Source of the DNA: Mycolicibacterium chitae
Lineage (GTDB): Bacteria; Actinomycetota; Actinomycetes; Mycobacteriales; Mycobacteriaceae
Length of the DNA: 64,000 nucleotides
Assembly: GCF_900637205.1 (NCBI RefSeq)
Contig: NZ_LR134355.1
Span: forward strand, 4,154,001-4,218,000
Direction: 5' to 3'
Both the position numbers and the translations under genes were made by a program. The notes below the pieces were generated by a model that saw only the letters and a program-made list of their open reading frames with translations, made no database searches and was not told where the DNA came from. Each line of letters starts with the position of its first letter. The stretch's first letter is position 1. This document shows, piece after piece, positions 16,577 through 25,310 of this stretch.

Positions 16577-17533
16577 TCAGGACATCAGCGGATAGCACTC
16601 GGCGATGCGCCGCAGCCACCAGTCGCGCCGCTGCCCCGTCGCGCGCAGTTCGCGCAGCCGGGCCGGGTCCGGCGCCACCGGCCCCACTGCCAGTTCACCG
16701 TCGACGGGTGCGGGCACCTCGGCCACGTCCTCGACGAACAGCCCGCCGGTCCCCAGCCCGCACGCGTGGTGCAGCGACGGCAGCGCGGCGGCGGCCGAGA
16801 GCCCGATCGCGATCCCCACCGCCGAGTCCAACGCGCTCGAGATCACCACCGGGATGTCAATCTGCTCGGCGATGCGCAGCAAGGCCGAGATCCCGCCCAG
16901 CGGAGCAACTTTGAGGACAGCGACGTCGGCGGCCCCGGCCCGCACGACGTGCAGCGGGTCGTCGGCCTTGCGGATGCTCTCGTCAGCCGCGATCGGCGTG
17001 CCGACCCGGCGGCGCACCTCGGCCAGTTCGGCGACGGTGCGGCACGGCTGTTCGACGTACTCGAGCGGGCCGTCGGCGGTCAGCGCCTCGATGGCGGCCA
17101 CCGCGCCGTCGACATCCCAGCCCGCGTTGGCGTCCACCCGCACGGTCGGCAGGTGCGCGCGCACGGCGTTGACCCGGGCCACGTCCTCGGCCAGCGTCTG
17201 GCCCTTCTCGGCGACCTTGACCTTGGCGGTGCGCGCGCCGGGGAAGCGGGCCAGCACATCGGGGACCTCGGCCGCGGACACCGCGGGCACGGTGGCGTTG
17301 ATGGCGATGCGGGTCCGGCGGGGCGGCGGCGGGTCCCGGAAGGCCGCCTCAAGGCCCGCGGCCAGCCAGGACGCGGCCTCGGCCGGGCCGTACTCGGGGA
17401 ACGCCGCGAACTCGCCCCAGCCGGCCGGGCCCTCGATCAGCGCCACCTCGCGTTCGGTGATGCCGCGGAAGCGGACCCGCATCGGCAGGGCAACGACGTG
17501 GACGCGGTCCAGCAGGTCGTCTAGTGGCTCCAC
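16577..17533 (-). CDS. menC: o-Succinylbenzoate synthase
   Basis: GTG 17533 gives 318 residues. Enolase superfamily: catalytic Lys pair in TAKVKVAEKG, metal ligands in VRVDANAGWD, EYVEQP and AADES, and the opposite Lys in VLKVAPLGG. It dehydrates SHCHC to o-succinylbenzoate in menaquinone synthesis. Its start lies only 3 nt after the stop of the FAD/Fe-S dehydrogenase, so the two are almost certainly on one transcript. Confidence 0.94.
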   Translation of the reverse strand: MEPLDDLLDRVHVVALPMRVRFRGITEREVALIEGPAGWGEFAAFPEYGPAEAASWLAAGLEAAFRDPPPPRRTRIAINATVPAVSAAEVPDVLARFPGARTAKVKVAEKGQTLAEDVARVNAVRAHLPTVRVDANAGWDVDGAVAAIEALTADGPLEYVEQPCRTVAELAEVRRRVGTPIAADESIRKADDPLHVVRAGAADVAVLKVAPLGGISALLRIAEQIDIPVVISSALDSAVGIAIGLSAAAALPSLHHACGLGTGGLFVEDVAEVPAPVDGELAVGPVAPDPARLRELRATGQRRDWWLRRIAECYPLMS

Positions 17534-17536
17534 GGT

Positions 17537-20311
17537 TCACGACGCTAGCCGTGTGAGTGCGCGGTCGAGGAGCTGGGCCAGGTGCAGGCCGCGGCGGTCG
17601 GTCAGGTCGGCCAGCTGCGTGCGGCACGAGTAGCCGTCGGCCAGGATCGTGGTCTGCGGGCCCGCCGCGGCGACGGCGGGCCGCAGTTCCAGGTCGGCGA
17701 CGGCCACCGAGACCTCGTAGTGCCCCTTCTCCACGCCGAAGTTCCCGGCCAGCCCGCAGCAGCCGGCCAGGCGCTGCACCTGGGCGCCCGCGGCGGCCAA
17801 CAGCGCGGCATCGGGACTCCAGCCCAGCACCGCGTGGTGATGGCAATGCGGTTGGGCCAGCACCGATTCGCCGGTCAGATCGGGCGGCTCCCAGCCGCGG
17901 GCGGCCAACAGCTCGGCCAGGGTGTGGGTGCGTCCGGCCACCGGATCGGCGGCCGCACCGACCAGCTCGGCGGCATCGGAGCGCAACACGGCCGTGCACG
18001 ACGGCTCGATGCCAACGATCGGCAGGTCGGTGGCGCCCAGCTCGGACACGGTGCGGCCCAGGATCTTTCGGGCCGCATCGAGTTGCCCCGTGGAGATCCA
18101 GGTCAGCGCGCAGCAGCGTTGCTTGGCGGTGAGCACGGGCGCATAACCCGCGCGTTCGAGCACCCGCACGGTCGCCTGCCCGACCTCGGGGGTGAAGTAG
18201 TTGGTGAACGTGTCGACGAACAGCAGCACCGGGTCCCCGGCGGACGGGGGTCGACGGGAGAACCACGACCGGAACGTTTGCGGGGCGAATTCGGGGATGC
18301 GCCGCCGCCCGTCGACGCCGGCCAGCGCCAGTCCGCGCGGTCCGGCGCCGCGCAGGGCCGCGTTGACCATCCGCGGCGCGGTGGCGGCCAGCCTGGCCCA
18401 GCGCGGCAGCCAGCCCAGCGAATAGTGCGTGGCCGGGCGCGGCCGGTGTCGGTAACTCTGGTGCAGCACTTCGGCTTTCAGCGACGCCATGTCGACCCCG
18501 GTGGGGCAGTCGGACAGGCAGCCCTTGCACGACAGGCACAGGTCCAGCGCCTCGTGCACCTCGGCGGCGCGCCATCCGTCGGTCACCACGGTGCCGTTGA
18601 TCATCTCCTGCAGCACGCGGGCCCGGCCGCGGGTAGAGTCCTTCTCCTCGCCGGTGGCCCGGTACGACGGGCACATCACCCCGCCGGTGGCGCTGTTGTC
18701 CGCGCGGCACTTGCCCACCCCGGTGCAGCGATGCACGGCCTGGGTGAAGTCGCCGCCGTCGTGGCGGTAGGCCAGCGCCAGGTCGCGCCGCAGGCTGGGC
18801 GCGGCGGGTTCGCGCAGGTCGGCGTCGAACGGGCGGGGGTCGACGACGACACCGGGGTTCAGGATGTTCTGCGGGTCGAAGACGTGTTTGACGGCGGCGA
18901 AGAGATCCATCGCGGCCAGCGAGTACATCATGGGCAGCAACTCGCTGCGGGCCCGGCCGTCGCCGTGCTCCCCCGACAGCGAGCCACCGTACCCGGCCAC
19001 CAGCGTGGCCGCGGCCAGCAGGAATTCCCGGAAGACGCCTGCGCCGCCGGGTTTCTGCAGCGGGAAGTCGATGCGGATGTGCAGGCAGCCGTCGCCGAAG
19101 TGGCCGTAGGGCAGGCCGGTGAGGCCGTACTCGCCGAGCAGCGCGTCGAAGTCGCGCAGGTAGCTGCCCAGCCGCTCGGGCGGCACCGCGGCGTCCTCCC
19201 AGCCGGCGTGCGCCGGCAGTCCGGCGGGGCTGCGGCTGGACAGGCCCGCGCCGTCGGCCCGGATCCGCCAGAGTGCGGCGGCCTGCGCGCGGTCGGGCAC
19301 CACTCGCGCGGCCAGCGCGGCGCAGTCCGCACCGACCCGTTCGGCGCGGGCCACGGTGTCGGCCAGGTCGGCCCCGGTGACCTCGACGAACAGCCAGGCC
19401 GCACCCGCCGGCAGCGGTGGAACCGCCTGCGGCCCATGCTTTTCCCGCACCACGTCGACGATGCGCGAGTCGATGCCCTCGCAGGCCACCGGACGATGGG
19501 TCAACACCTGCGGTGTCGCATCCCCGGCGGCGGCGATGTCCGGGTAGCCGAGCACCACCAGCACCCGGTGCGCGGGTTCGGCGACCAGCGCGACGGTGGC
19601 CTCGGTGAGCACGGCCAGCGTGCCCTCGCTACCCACCAGCAGTCGGGCGATGTCGAAACCCCGCTCGGGCAACAGGTTTTCCAGCCCGTACCCGGACACC
19701 TGCCGGCTGAACCGGCCGAACTGGGTGCGCAGGACCGCCAGGTTCGCCTCGCCGATCCGCTGCAGGCCGGTCCGCACCACCGCGGCGTCCAGTGCCTCCC
19801 CGGCGCCGGTGATGCCGCGCAGGCCGACCACGTTGTCGCTGGTGCGGCCGTATCCCAGGGCGCGGGTGCCGCAGGCGTTGTTGCCGATCATCCCGCCGAT
19901 CGTGCACCGCGAGGACGACGACGGGTCCGGGCCGAACCGCAGACCCAGCGGCGCCACGTGGCGCTGCAGCGCCTCCTGGACGACGCCAGGTTCCACGGTG
20001 GCCACCGCGGCGTCGGGATCGACCGCGAGCACGCGGTTGAGATGGCGGCTGAAATCGAGCACCAGGCCGGTGCCCACGGCGTTGCCGGCAATGGAGGTCC
20101 CGGCACCGCGGGCGGTCAGCGGCACCCCCTCGGCGCGGCACACCGCCAGCGCGGCGGCGATCTCGTCGACGTGCCGGGGCCGGGCCACCACCAGCGGCGG
20201 AACGCGGTATAGCGAGGCATCCGTCGAGTACGCCGCGCGCGTTGTGCCGTCGGACAGGACGTCGGACACCCCGGCGCGGCGCAACAGCGTGACGAAGCTC
20301 GCCGGATCCAT
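17537..20311 (-). CDS. FAD- and Fe-S-binding 2-hydroxyacid dehydrogenase (YdiJ/GlcD-GlpC type)
   Basis: 924 residues from ATG 20311 (ATG 20320 also possible). N-terminal half: PCMH-type FAD domain (LTARGAGTSIAGNAVG, GPDPSSSSRCTIGGMIGNNACG) and the FAD-oxidase C domain (GHFGDGCLHIRIDF, GEHGDGRAR). C-terminal half: two Fe-S motifs (CTGVGKC..MCPSY; CLSCKGCLSDCP) and two Cys-rich CCG domains (RCCALTW, GCCGLAGNFG). This fits D-2-hydroxyglutarate or D-lactate dehydrogenases that pass electrons to quinone. It is divergent from a GntR regulator, with operator-like palindromes between them. Confidence 0.9.
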   Translation of the reverse strand: MDPASFVTLLRRAGVSDVLSDGTTRAAYSTDASLYRVPPLVVARPRHVDEIAAALAVCRAEGVPLTARGAGTSIAGNAVGTGLVLDFSRHLNRVLAVDPDAAVATVEPGVVQEALQRHVAPLGLRFGPDPSSSSRCTIGGMIGNNACGTRALGYGRTSDNVVGLRGITGAGEALDAAVVRTGLQRIGEANLAVLRTQFGRFSRQVSGYGLENLLPERGFDIARLLVGSEGTLAVLTEATVALVAEPAHRVLVVLGYPDIAAAGDATPQVLTHRPVACEGIDSRIVDVVREKHGPQAVPPLPAGAAWLFVEVTGADLADTVARAERVGADCAALAARVVPDRAQAAALWRIRADGAGLSSRSPAGLPAHAGWEDAAVPPERLGSYLRDFDALLGEYGLTGLPYGHFGDGCLHIRIDFPLQKPGGAGVFREFLLAAATLVAGYGGSLSGEHGDGRARSELLPMMYSLAAMDLFAAVKHVFDPQNILNPGVVVDPRPFDADLREPAAPSLRRDLALAYRHDGGDFTQAVHRCTGVGKCRADNSATGGVMCPSYRATGEEKDSTRGRARVLQEMINGTVVTDGWRAAEVHEALDLCLSCKGCLSDCPTGVDMASLKAEVLHQSYRHRPRPATHYSLGWLPRWARLAATAPRMVNAALRGAGPRGLALAGVDGRRRIPEFAPQTFRSWFSRRPPSAGDPVLLFVDTFTNYFTPEVGQATVRVLERAGYAPVLTAKQRCCALTWISTGQLDAARKILGRTVSELGATDLPIVGIEPSCTAVLRSDAAELVGAAADPVAGRTHTLAELLAARGWEPPDLTGESVLAQPHCHHHAVLGWSPDAALLAAAGAQVQRLAGCCGLAGNFGVEKGHYEVSVAVADLELRPAVAAAGPQTTILADGYSCRTQLADLTDRRGLHLAQLLDRALTRLAS

Positions 20312-20313
20312 TC

Positions 20314-20343
20314 GTAGCATGCTACACCTGCCTGGCATGCTAC
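20314..20343. promoter_or_regulatory. Candidate GntR operator pair
   Basis: A perfect 12-bp palindrome GTAGCATGCTAC at 20314-20325 is followed by a 10/12 match (CTGGCATGCTAC) at 20332-20343, centres 18 bp apart. They fill the gap of about 40 bp between the divergent dehydrogenase and GntR genes, so binding could repress both. If the dehydrogenase starts at 20320, the first site overlaps its start. Confidence 0.6.
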
Positions 20344-20352
20344 GGTGCCGGG

Positions 20353-21057
20353 GTGGCGCAGGGACTCCCCGAGTCGGCACCGCTCGCCCCGCAGGGCCGC
20401 CGGATGGAGGCCGTGGTCGCGGCGGTGCGGGCGGCGATCGACGACGGCCGGATGCGACCCGGCGTGCGCTACTCCGTGTACCAACTCGCCGAATCCCTCG
20501 GCGTCTCCCGCACCCCCGTCCGCGAGGCGCTGCTGCGCCTCGAAGAGGTCGGCCTGATCAAATTCGAAGCGCGGCAGGGCTTTCAGATCCTGCGCCCGCA
20601 GGCCTCCGACATCGAGGACATCTTCGCGGTGCGCTTGGCCCTGGAACTGCCCGCGGTGCGCACGGTCGCCGAGGGCACGGCCGGGCGCGCACGACTGGTG
20701 CGCCAGCGCGAGTTGATGGCGGCCGCGGCGCGCGCCGGTGACGAACGCGCCTTCGTCCAGCACGATCAGGGCCTGCACGACCTGATCCTCGAGTTGGCCG
20801 GCAACGGGCGCGCCCGGGCGATCGTCAAGGGCCTGCGCGAGACGACCCGCCTGCTGGGCGCCTCGACCGCGGAGAAGACCCGCACCCTGCTCGACATCGA
20901 CGCCGAGCACGTGCCGATTGTCGACGCACTACTGGCTCACGACGCCGACGCGGCCGAGACCGCCATGCGGGCGCACCTCGTCCACACCGGAAAACTGCTG
21001 GTGGCGCAGGCCCAGCGCGATGCGGAGGCGGCCGCCGCCGACTCCGCCATGTACTAG
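20353..21057 (+). CDS. GntR family regulator, FCD (FadR-like) type
   Basis: GTG 20353 gives 234 residues. N-terminal winged helix (about 18-85) with YQLAESLGVSRTPVREALLRLE, the GntR signature. C-terminal FCD ligand domain with metal-type residues (DQGLHDLILELAG, DIDAEHVPIVDAL, MRAHL). FCD regulators usually sense 2-hydroxyacids or other carboxylates, which suits the divergent 2-hydroxyacid dehydrogenase. The next gene, fadD8, starts 28 nt after it and has its own operator overlapping this stop codon. Confidence 0.88.
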   Translation: MAQGLPESAPLAPQGRRMEAVVAAVRAAIDDGRMRPGVRYSVYQLAESLGVSRTPVREALLRLEEVGLIKFEARQGFQILRPQASDIEDIFAVRLALELPAVRTVAEGTAGRARLVRQRELMAAAARAGDERAFVQHDQGLHDLILELAGNGRARAIVKGLRETTRLLGASTAEKTRTLLDIDAEHVPIVDALLAHDADAAETAMRAHLVHTGKLLVAQAQRDAEAAAADSAMY

Positions 21058-21060
21058 AAC

Positions 21061-21074
21061 TGAAACACGTTCTA
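21061..21074. promoter_or_regulatory. Candidate KstR-type operator before fadD8
   Basis: TGAAACACGTTCTA matches the TnnAACnnGTTnnA consensus of KstR, the TetR repressor of mycobacterial cholesterol catabolism, at every fixed position. It lies inside a larger inverted repeat, CTAGAAC at 21054-21060 and GTTCTAG at 21069-21075. It ends 11 nt before the fadD8 ATG and overlaps the GntR stop. Confidence 0.6.
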
Positions 21075-21085
21075 GTCTGGGGAAC

Positions 21086-22708
21086 ATGAGCGACGACCAG
21101 CTTCTGCGCCACCCGGTCCACTCCGGCCACCTGCTCATCGGGGCCCTCAAGCGGCACCGGGACAGGCCCGTGCTGCACCTCGGCGAGACCACCCTGACCG
21201 GCGGCGAGTTGGCCGCCAAGATCAGCCAGTACGTCCAGGCCTTCGAGGCCCTCGGCGCGGGCTCCGGGGCGGTTTCGGGGCTGCTGTCGCTGAACCGCCC
21301 CGAGGTGCTGATGATCACCAGCGCCGGACAGACCCGCGGCTACCGCCGGCTGGCGCTGCATCCCCTGGGCTCGCTCGACGACCACGCCTATGTGCTGTCG
21401 GACTCCGGGGCGACCTCGCTGATCATCGACCCCAACCCGATGTTCACCGAACGCGCGATCGGCCTGATCGGCAAGGTCGACGCGCTCGAGCAGGTGCTGA
21501 CCATCGGCGCGGTGCCGGCCCCGCTCGCCGAGGCCGCGGCCAAGGCCGACGTGACCGTCGTCGACCTGACCGCCGAGGCGGCCAAGTACACCCCGCGTCC
21601 GCTGGAGGCCGCCAACCTGGACCCCGGCCACGTCAACGGCCTGTCCTACACCGGCGGGACCACCGGAAAGCCCAAGGGCGTCATGATGACCACCCAGGCC
21701 ACCACCACGATGACCACCATCCAGCTCGCCGAGTGGGAGTGGCCGGAGAACCCGCGGTTCTTGATGCTGACCCCGCTGTCGCACGCCGGGGCCGCCTATT
21801 TCCTGCCGACCCTGATCAAGGGCGGCGAGATGCACGTGATGGCCAAGTTCGATCCGGGCGAGGCGCTGCGCTACATCGAGGAGCACAGGATCACCGCCAC
21901 GTTCGTGGTGCCCGCGATGCTCTACGCCCTGATGGATCACCCGGATTCGCACACCCGCGACCTGTCGTCGCTCGAAACCGTGTACTACGGCGCCTCGGCG
22001 ATCAACCCGGTTCGGTTGGCGGAGGCCATCTCCCGGTTCGGCAAGATCTTCGCGCAGAACTACGGGCAGTCCGAGGCGCCGATGGCGATCTCGTACCTGG
22101 GCAAAAATGACCACGACGACAAGCGGCTGTCCTCGTGCGGCCGGCCGACGCTGTTCGCCCGCTGCGCGCTGCTCGACGCCGACGGAAACCCGGTCCCCCA
22201 AGGCGAAGTCGGCGAGGTGTGCGTGTCGGGCCCGCTGCTCTCCGGCGGCTACCTGAACCTGCCGGAGGAAACCGCGAAGACGTTCACCGGGGGCTGGCTG
22301 CGCACCGGTGACATGGCCCGCGAGGACGAAGACGGGTTCTGGTTCATCGTCGACCGGGTCAAGGACATGATCGTCACCGGCGGCTTCAACGTCTACCCGC
22401 GCGAGGTCGAAGACGTCGTCGCCGAACACCCGGCGGTGGCCCAGGTCTGCGTCGTCGGCGCACCGGACGACAAGTGGGGCGAGAGCGTCACCGCCGTGGT
22501 GGTGCTGCGCTCCGAGGCCGGCACCGACGAGGCGTCGATCGCCACCATGACCGCCGAGATCCAGGCCGCCGTCAAGGACCGCAAGGGTTCGGTGCAGGTG
22601 CCCAAGCGGGTGGTGGTCGTCGACGCGCTGCCGCTGACCGGGCTCGGCAAGCCCGACAAGAAGGCCGTGCGGGCGCGGTTCTGGGAAGGCGCCTCCCGGG
22701 CCGTTTAG
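21086..22708 (+). CDS. fadD8: Acyl-CoA ligase FadD8
   Basis: ATG 21086 (GGGGAAC upstream) gives 540 residues; the frame continues upstream but inside the GntR gene. ANL superfamily motifs: P-loop YTGGTTGKPKGVM, YGQSEAPM, RTGDMA, PREVEDV and the catalytic Lys in GLGKPDKKAV. It activates a carboxylic acid to its CoA ester through an acyl-AMP. FadD8 (Rv0551c) occupies this place in M. tuberculosis. A KstR-type operator suggests sterol or lipid-dependent expression. It ends in a 4-nt convergent overlap with the monooxygenase. Confidence 0.88.
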   Translation: MSDDQLLRHPVHSGHLLIGALKRHRDRPVLHLGETTLTGGELAAKISQYVQAFEALGAGSGAVSGLLSLNRPEVLMITSAGQTRGYRRLALHPLGSLDDHAYVLSDSGATSLIIDPNPMFTERAIGLIGKVDALEQVLTIGAVPAPLAEAAAKADVTVVDLTAEAAKYTPRPLEAANLDPGHVNGLSYTGGTTGKPKGVMMTTQATTTMTTIQLAEWEWPENPRFLMLTPLSHAGAAYFLPTLIKGGEMHVMAKFDPGEALRYIEEHRITATFVVPAMLYALMDHPDSHTRDLSSLETVYYGASAINPVRLAEAISRFGKIFAQNYGQSEAPMAISYLGKNDHDDKRLSSCGRPTLFARCALLDADGNPVPQGEVGEVCVSGPLLSGGYLNLPEETAKTFTGGWLRTGDMAREDEDGFWFIVDRVKDMIVTGGFNVYPREVEDVVAEHPAVAQVCVVGAPDDKWGESVTAVVVLRSEAGTDEASIATMTAEIQAAVKDRKGSVQVPKRVVVVDALPLTGLGKPDKKAVRARFWEGASRAV

Positions 22709-24024
22709 TACTCCTGCAGGCTGTCGCGCAGCGTGGTCCCGGGGTACCGGGTGCGGAACCGGCCGCGGCGCTGCAACTCGGGCACCAGCAGCTCGGTCAT
22801 GTCGTTGAAGCAGCCCGGAGTGTCGGTCGCCAGCATCATGAAGCCGTTGCAGCCGCCCTCGTCGATGTACTGCTCCATCTGATCGGCCACATCCGCCGGG
22901 GTGCCGACGGCCACCGGGGCGCCCATCGAGACGCCGTAGATCTGCGCGGCCTCCCGCACCGTGACCGGGGCGCCGTCCTTGGCCTCCAGGATCGCGTCGA
23001 ACAGGCCGCGGATGCCCTGCACGTCGGCGTCCACCACGTTGTCGTCGAGGCCCAGGGTGGAGAAGTCGAATCCGGTGTGGCCGGAAAGGATTCCGAGCGC
23101 ACTCTCGATCTGGACCTTCTCCACGAACTCCGCGTAGCGGTCGTTGGCCCGGGACTTGTCCCGGTCGATGACGGTCTGCAGGCCATAGATCAGCTTCACC
23201 GATTCCGGGTCGCGGCCGTGATTGTCGGCGCGGGTCCGGATGTCGTCGGCGTAGGCCCGCATGCTCTTCGGGGTCGGGAAGATGCCGAACACGGATTCGG
23301 CGTGCTTGGAAGCGAATTCGCGCCCCTGATCCGAGGAACCGGCCTGCCACAGCACCGGCCGCCGCTGCGGTGACGGCGCCACGAAGTGCCGCCCCTTGGA
23401 CTGGAAGAACTCGCCCTGGAAGTCGATCTCACGGACCTTGGCCGGATCGGCGAACACGCCGTTCTCCCGGTCGTAGACAATGGCGTCGTCGTCCCAGGAA
23501 TCCCACAGCTGGTAGAGCAGCTGCATGTATTCCTCGACCACCTCGTAGCGCTTGTCGCGCGGGGTGAGGTTCTCCTTGCCCATCGCCTGGAACTCGCTCT
23601 TGGAGTACGAGGTGACGATGTTCCAGCCGACCCGGCCGCCGGTCAGATGGTCCAGCGTGGACAGCTGACGGGCCATCATGTACGGCGGCACAAAGGAAGT
23701 CGACAGCGTGATGCCGATGCCGAGGTGCTTGGTGAACGCCCCGATGATCGGCACCAGGCTGGCCGGTTCGTGCACCGGACACTGGCCGGCGAACTTCACC
23801 ACGGGATCCGAGCTGCCCTTGTAGGTGGTGTACGGCGCCAACTCGTCGGCGATGAACATCGCGTCGAACAGGCCGCGCTCCATCGTCCGGCCCAGATCGC
23901 GCCAGAACTCCGGACGCGACCAGTGGTAGCCGATCTTGTCGCGCGGGTGGGCCCACATGGTCGACGCGTGGTTCATCACACCGTGCTGGACGAAACCCAG
24001 CAGGTGCATCTTCTTCTTGGTCAC
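22705..24024 (-). CDS. FMN-dependent monooxygenase, NtaA/SnaA/DszA family
   Basis: GTG 24024 with AGGAGT at the right distance gives 439 residues; upstream in-frame sequence lacks a comparable site. A bacterial-luciferase-like TIM barrel: MHLLGFVQHG start, GLFDAMFIAD, GGRVGWNIVTSY, VLWQAGSSDQGREFA and GVGTPADVADQMEQY-like C-terminal segment. These enzymes use reduced FMN from a partner reductase to oxygenate sulfonates, chelators or thiophenes; the substrate cannot be told. No flavin reductase gene is adjacent. Confidence 0.88.
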   Translation of the reverse strand: MTKKKMHLLGFVQHGVMNHASTMWAHPRDKIGYHWSRPEFWRDLGRTMERGLFDAMFIADELAPYTTYKGSSDPVVKFAGQCPVHEPASLVPIIGAFTKHLGIGITLSTSFVPPYMMARQLSTLDHLTGGRVGWNIVTSYSKSEFQAMGKENLTPRDKRYEVVEEYMQLLYQLWDSWDDDAIVYDRENGVFADPAKVREIDFQGEFFQSKGRHFVAPSPQRRPVLWQAGSSDQGREFASKHAESVFGIFPTPKSMRAYADDIRTRADNHGRDPESVKLIYGLQTVIDRDKSRANDRYAEFVEKVQIESALGILSGHTGFDFSTLGLDDNVVDADVQGIRGLFDAILEAKDGAPVTVREAAQIYGVSMGAPVAVGTPADVADQMEQYIDEGGCNGFMMLATDTPGCFNDMTELLVPELQRRGRFRTRYPGTTLRDSLQEY

Positions 24025-24175
24025 GTGGGAACTCCTACGGTCGATGGCCAGGGACGCGCCGGGTAACACGATAGCCAGGCGAAAATTCGGGGGCGGCAGA
24101 CAACTTCGCACGCCAGAGCCACGGCAGCTTCGCAGAGTTTCAGGCCCGCGCCGAGGATTGCGCTCAGCGTGAGTT

Positions 24176-25189
24176 TTAAGCCGGCCTAGGCCGACTTACG
24201 CGGCGCCGCGTCGGGAAGCGCAGCGTGGTGGCCGCGGGTGCGGCGGGGGCGGCGGGTGCGACCAACGCACCGAGCGCGGCGAGTTCGCGCTCGGGGTGGA
24301 TCTGGCGGACATAGATCGACAGGTCCGCCACCCGTCGCGCATGGATCTCGTTTCGGCACAGCTGCACCGGTCCCAACGCGCGGCCCACCCGGTCGATGGT
24401 CTCGTCGACCGCGTCCGCCACCACGGCTCGCACCCGCCGGGCCAGCAGTTCGGCCTGCCCGGCCCGGTCGAACGGGTCGGCGTCGATCTGCCCGGCGCTG
24501 GCGCCGAGCACCGCCCCGGCCCCCGCCAGCGCGGCGTCCACCGCGCCGAGGTGGACCAGTGCATGCTCGTCGGCGGCCCCGCTCGCGGACAGTTCGTACA
24601 GCGGTTCGGCAACCGCGCGGGCACCGCCGAACCAGCACGCGGCCGCGCCGATGGCGCGGTGCCAGAATCCCGGCCGGCTCCGGTAGCCGTCGGGATCGCC
24701 GACGGGCACCGCCGAGGTGTTGGTGAATCGCACTGCGCGCGTGTCGCTTCCGGCCATGCCGGGGTTGGCCCATTCGCTGGGCAGCGCACGCACCGTCGTA
24801 TCCCACAGCGACACCGCGAACAGGCCGCGCGTCCCGTCGGGATGGGTGCCCGCGACCAGGGCGTGCGTGCAGAAAGACGCCCCCGGGCACCACTGCTTGG
24901 TGCCGGACAGTGTCACGGCACCGTCGTGGGTCGTCGCGGCCGTCACCGAATCTCCGGCGTCCGCACCGTCCCAGACCGCCCACAGCTGAGCGTGCTGCAC
25001 GGGCTTACCGCCGAGCTCGTCGAGGATCGCGACGGCGTCGGCGTGGGCCATCGCGATCCGAGCCGCCACCAGATCCTCGTGCGCCAGTTCGCCGAGGCGC
25101 TGCCAGCGCTGCGCCGTGGCCCCCGAACCGGGCAGCGGCAACTCGAGCTTGCCGCTGTCGAGCCAGTGCTTGACGACCCCGGCGGTCAT
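24176..25189 (-). CDS. Acyl-CoA dehydrogenase-like protein
   Basis: ATG 25189 gives 337 residues, shorter than the usual 380-400. Middle-domain features are visible (LSGTKQWCPGASFCTHALV, TRGLFAVSL, NPGMAGSDTRAVRFTN), and the C-terminal helical domain is present but lacks an evident catalytic Glu. The N-terminal helical domain is reduced. It may be a degenerate or specialised member. The coding end, RRRVSRPRPA, overlaps a 20-bp palindrome (AAGCCGGCCTAGGCCGACTT, 24178-24197) that may end transcription. About 150 bp free of genes separate it from the monooxygenase. Confidence 0.7.
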   Translation of the reverse strand: MTAGVVKHWLDSGKLELPLPGSGATAQRWQRLGELAHEDLVAARIAMAHADAVAILDELGGKPVQHAQLWAVWDGADAGDSVTAATTHDGAVTLSGTKQWCPGASFCTHALVAGTHPDGTRGLFAVSLWDTTVRALPSEWANPGMAGSDTRAVRFTNTSAVPVGDPDGYRSRPGFWHRAIGAAACWFGGARAVAEPLYELSASGAADEHALVHLGAVDAALAGAGAVLGASAGQIDADPFDRAGQAELLARRVRAVVADAVDETIDRVGRALGPVQLCRNEIHARRVADLSIYVRQIHPERELAALGALVAPAAPAAPAATTLRFPTRRRVSRPRPA

Positions 25190-25310
25190 CGCCGTGCCGT
25201 CCGGGATCGCAGAGGGGGGTCGAGCGAAGAGAGCATGCCTGTTAGATGCCCAATTCGGCGCGTTTCCACACCCCGATTCGAGGGCACGAATTCGATGGCA
25301 GCATGGAGGC

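Noticed and set aside
14027..17524. A very long plus-strand open frame (over 1100 codons) antisense to the bpoC-like, DJ-1, glxA and menC genes
   Set aside because: It is a shadow frame of high-GC coding DNA; its translation is Gly/Arg/His-rich with no domain, and well-supported genes lie opposite.
17582..20212. Plus-strand open frame of 876 codons opposite the FAD/Fe-S dehydrogenase
   Set aside because: Same GC-driven antisense effect; the minus-strand gene has all family motifs.
24025..24175. Gene or RNA in the 150-bp gap before the acyl-CoA dehydrogenase-like gene
   Set aside because: No start/site combination, hairpin or conserved pattern beyond the short palindrome at 24178-24197 was found.
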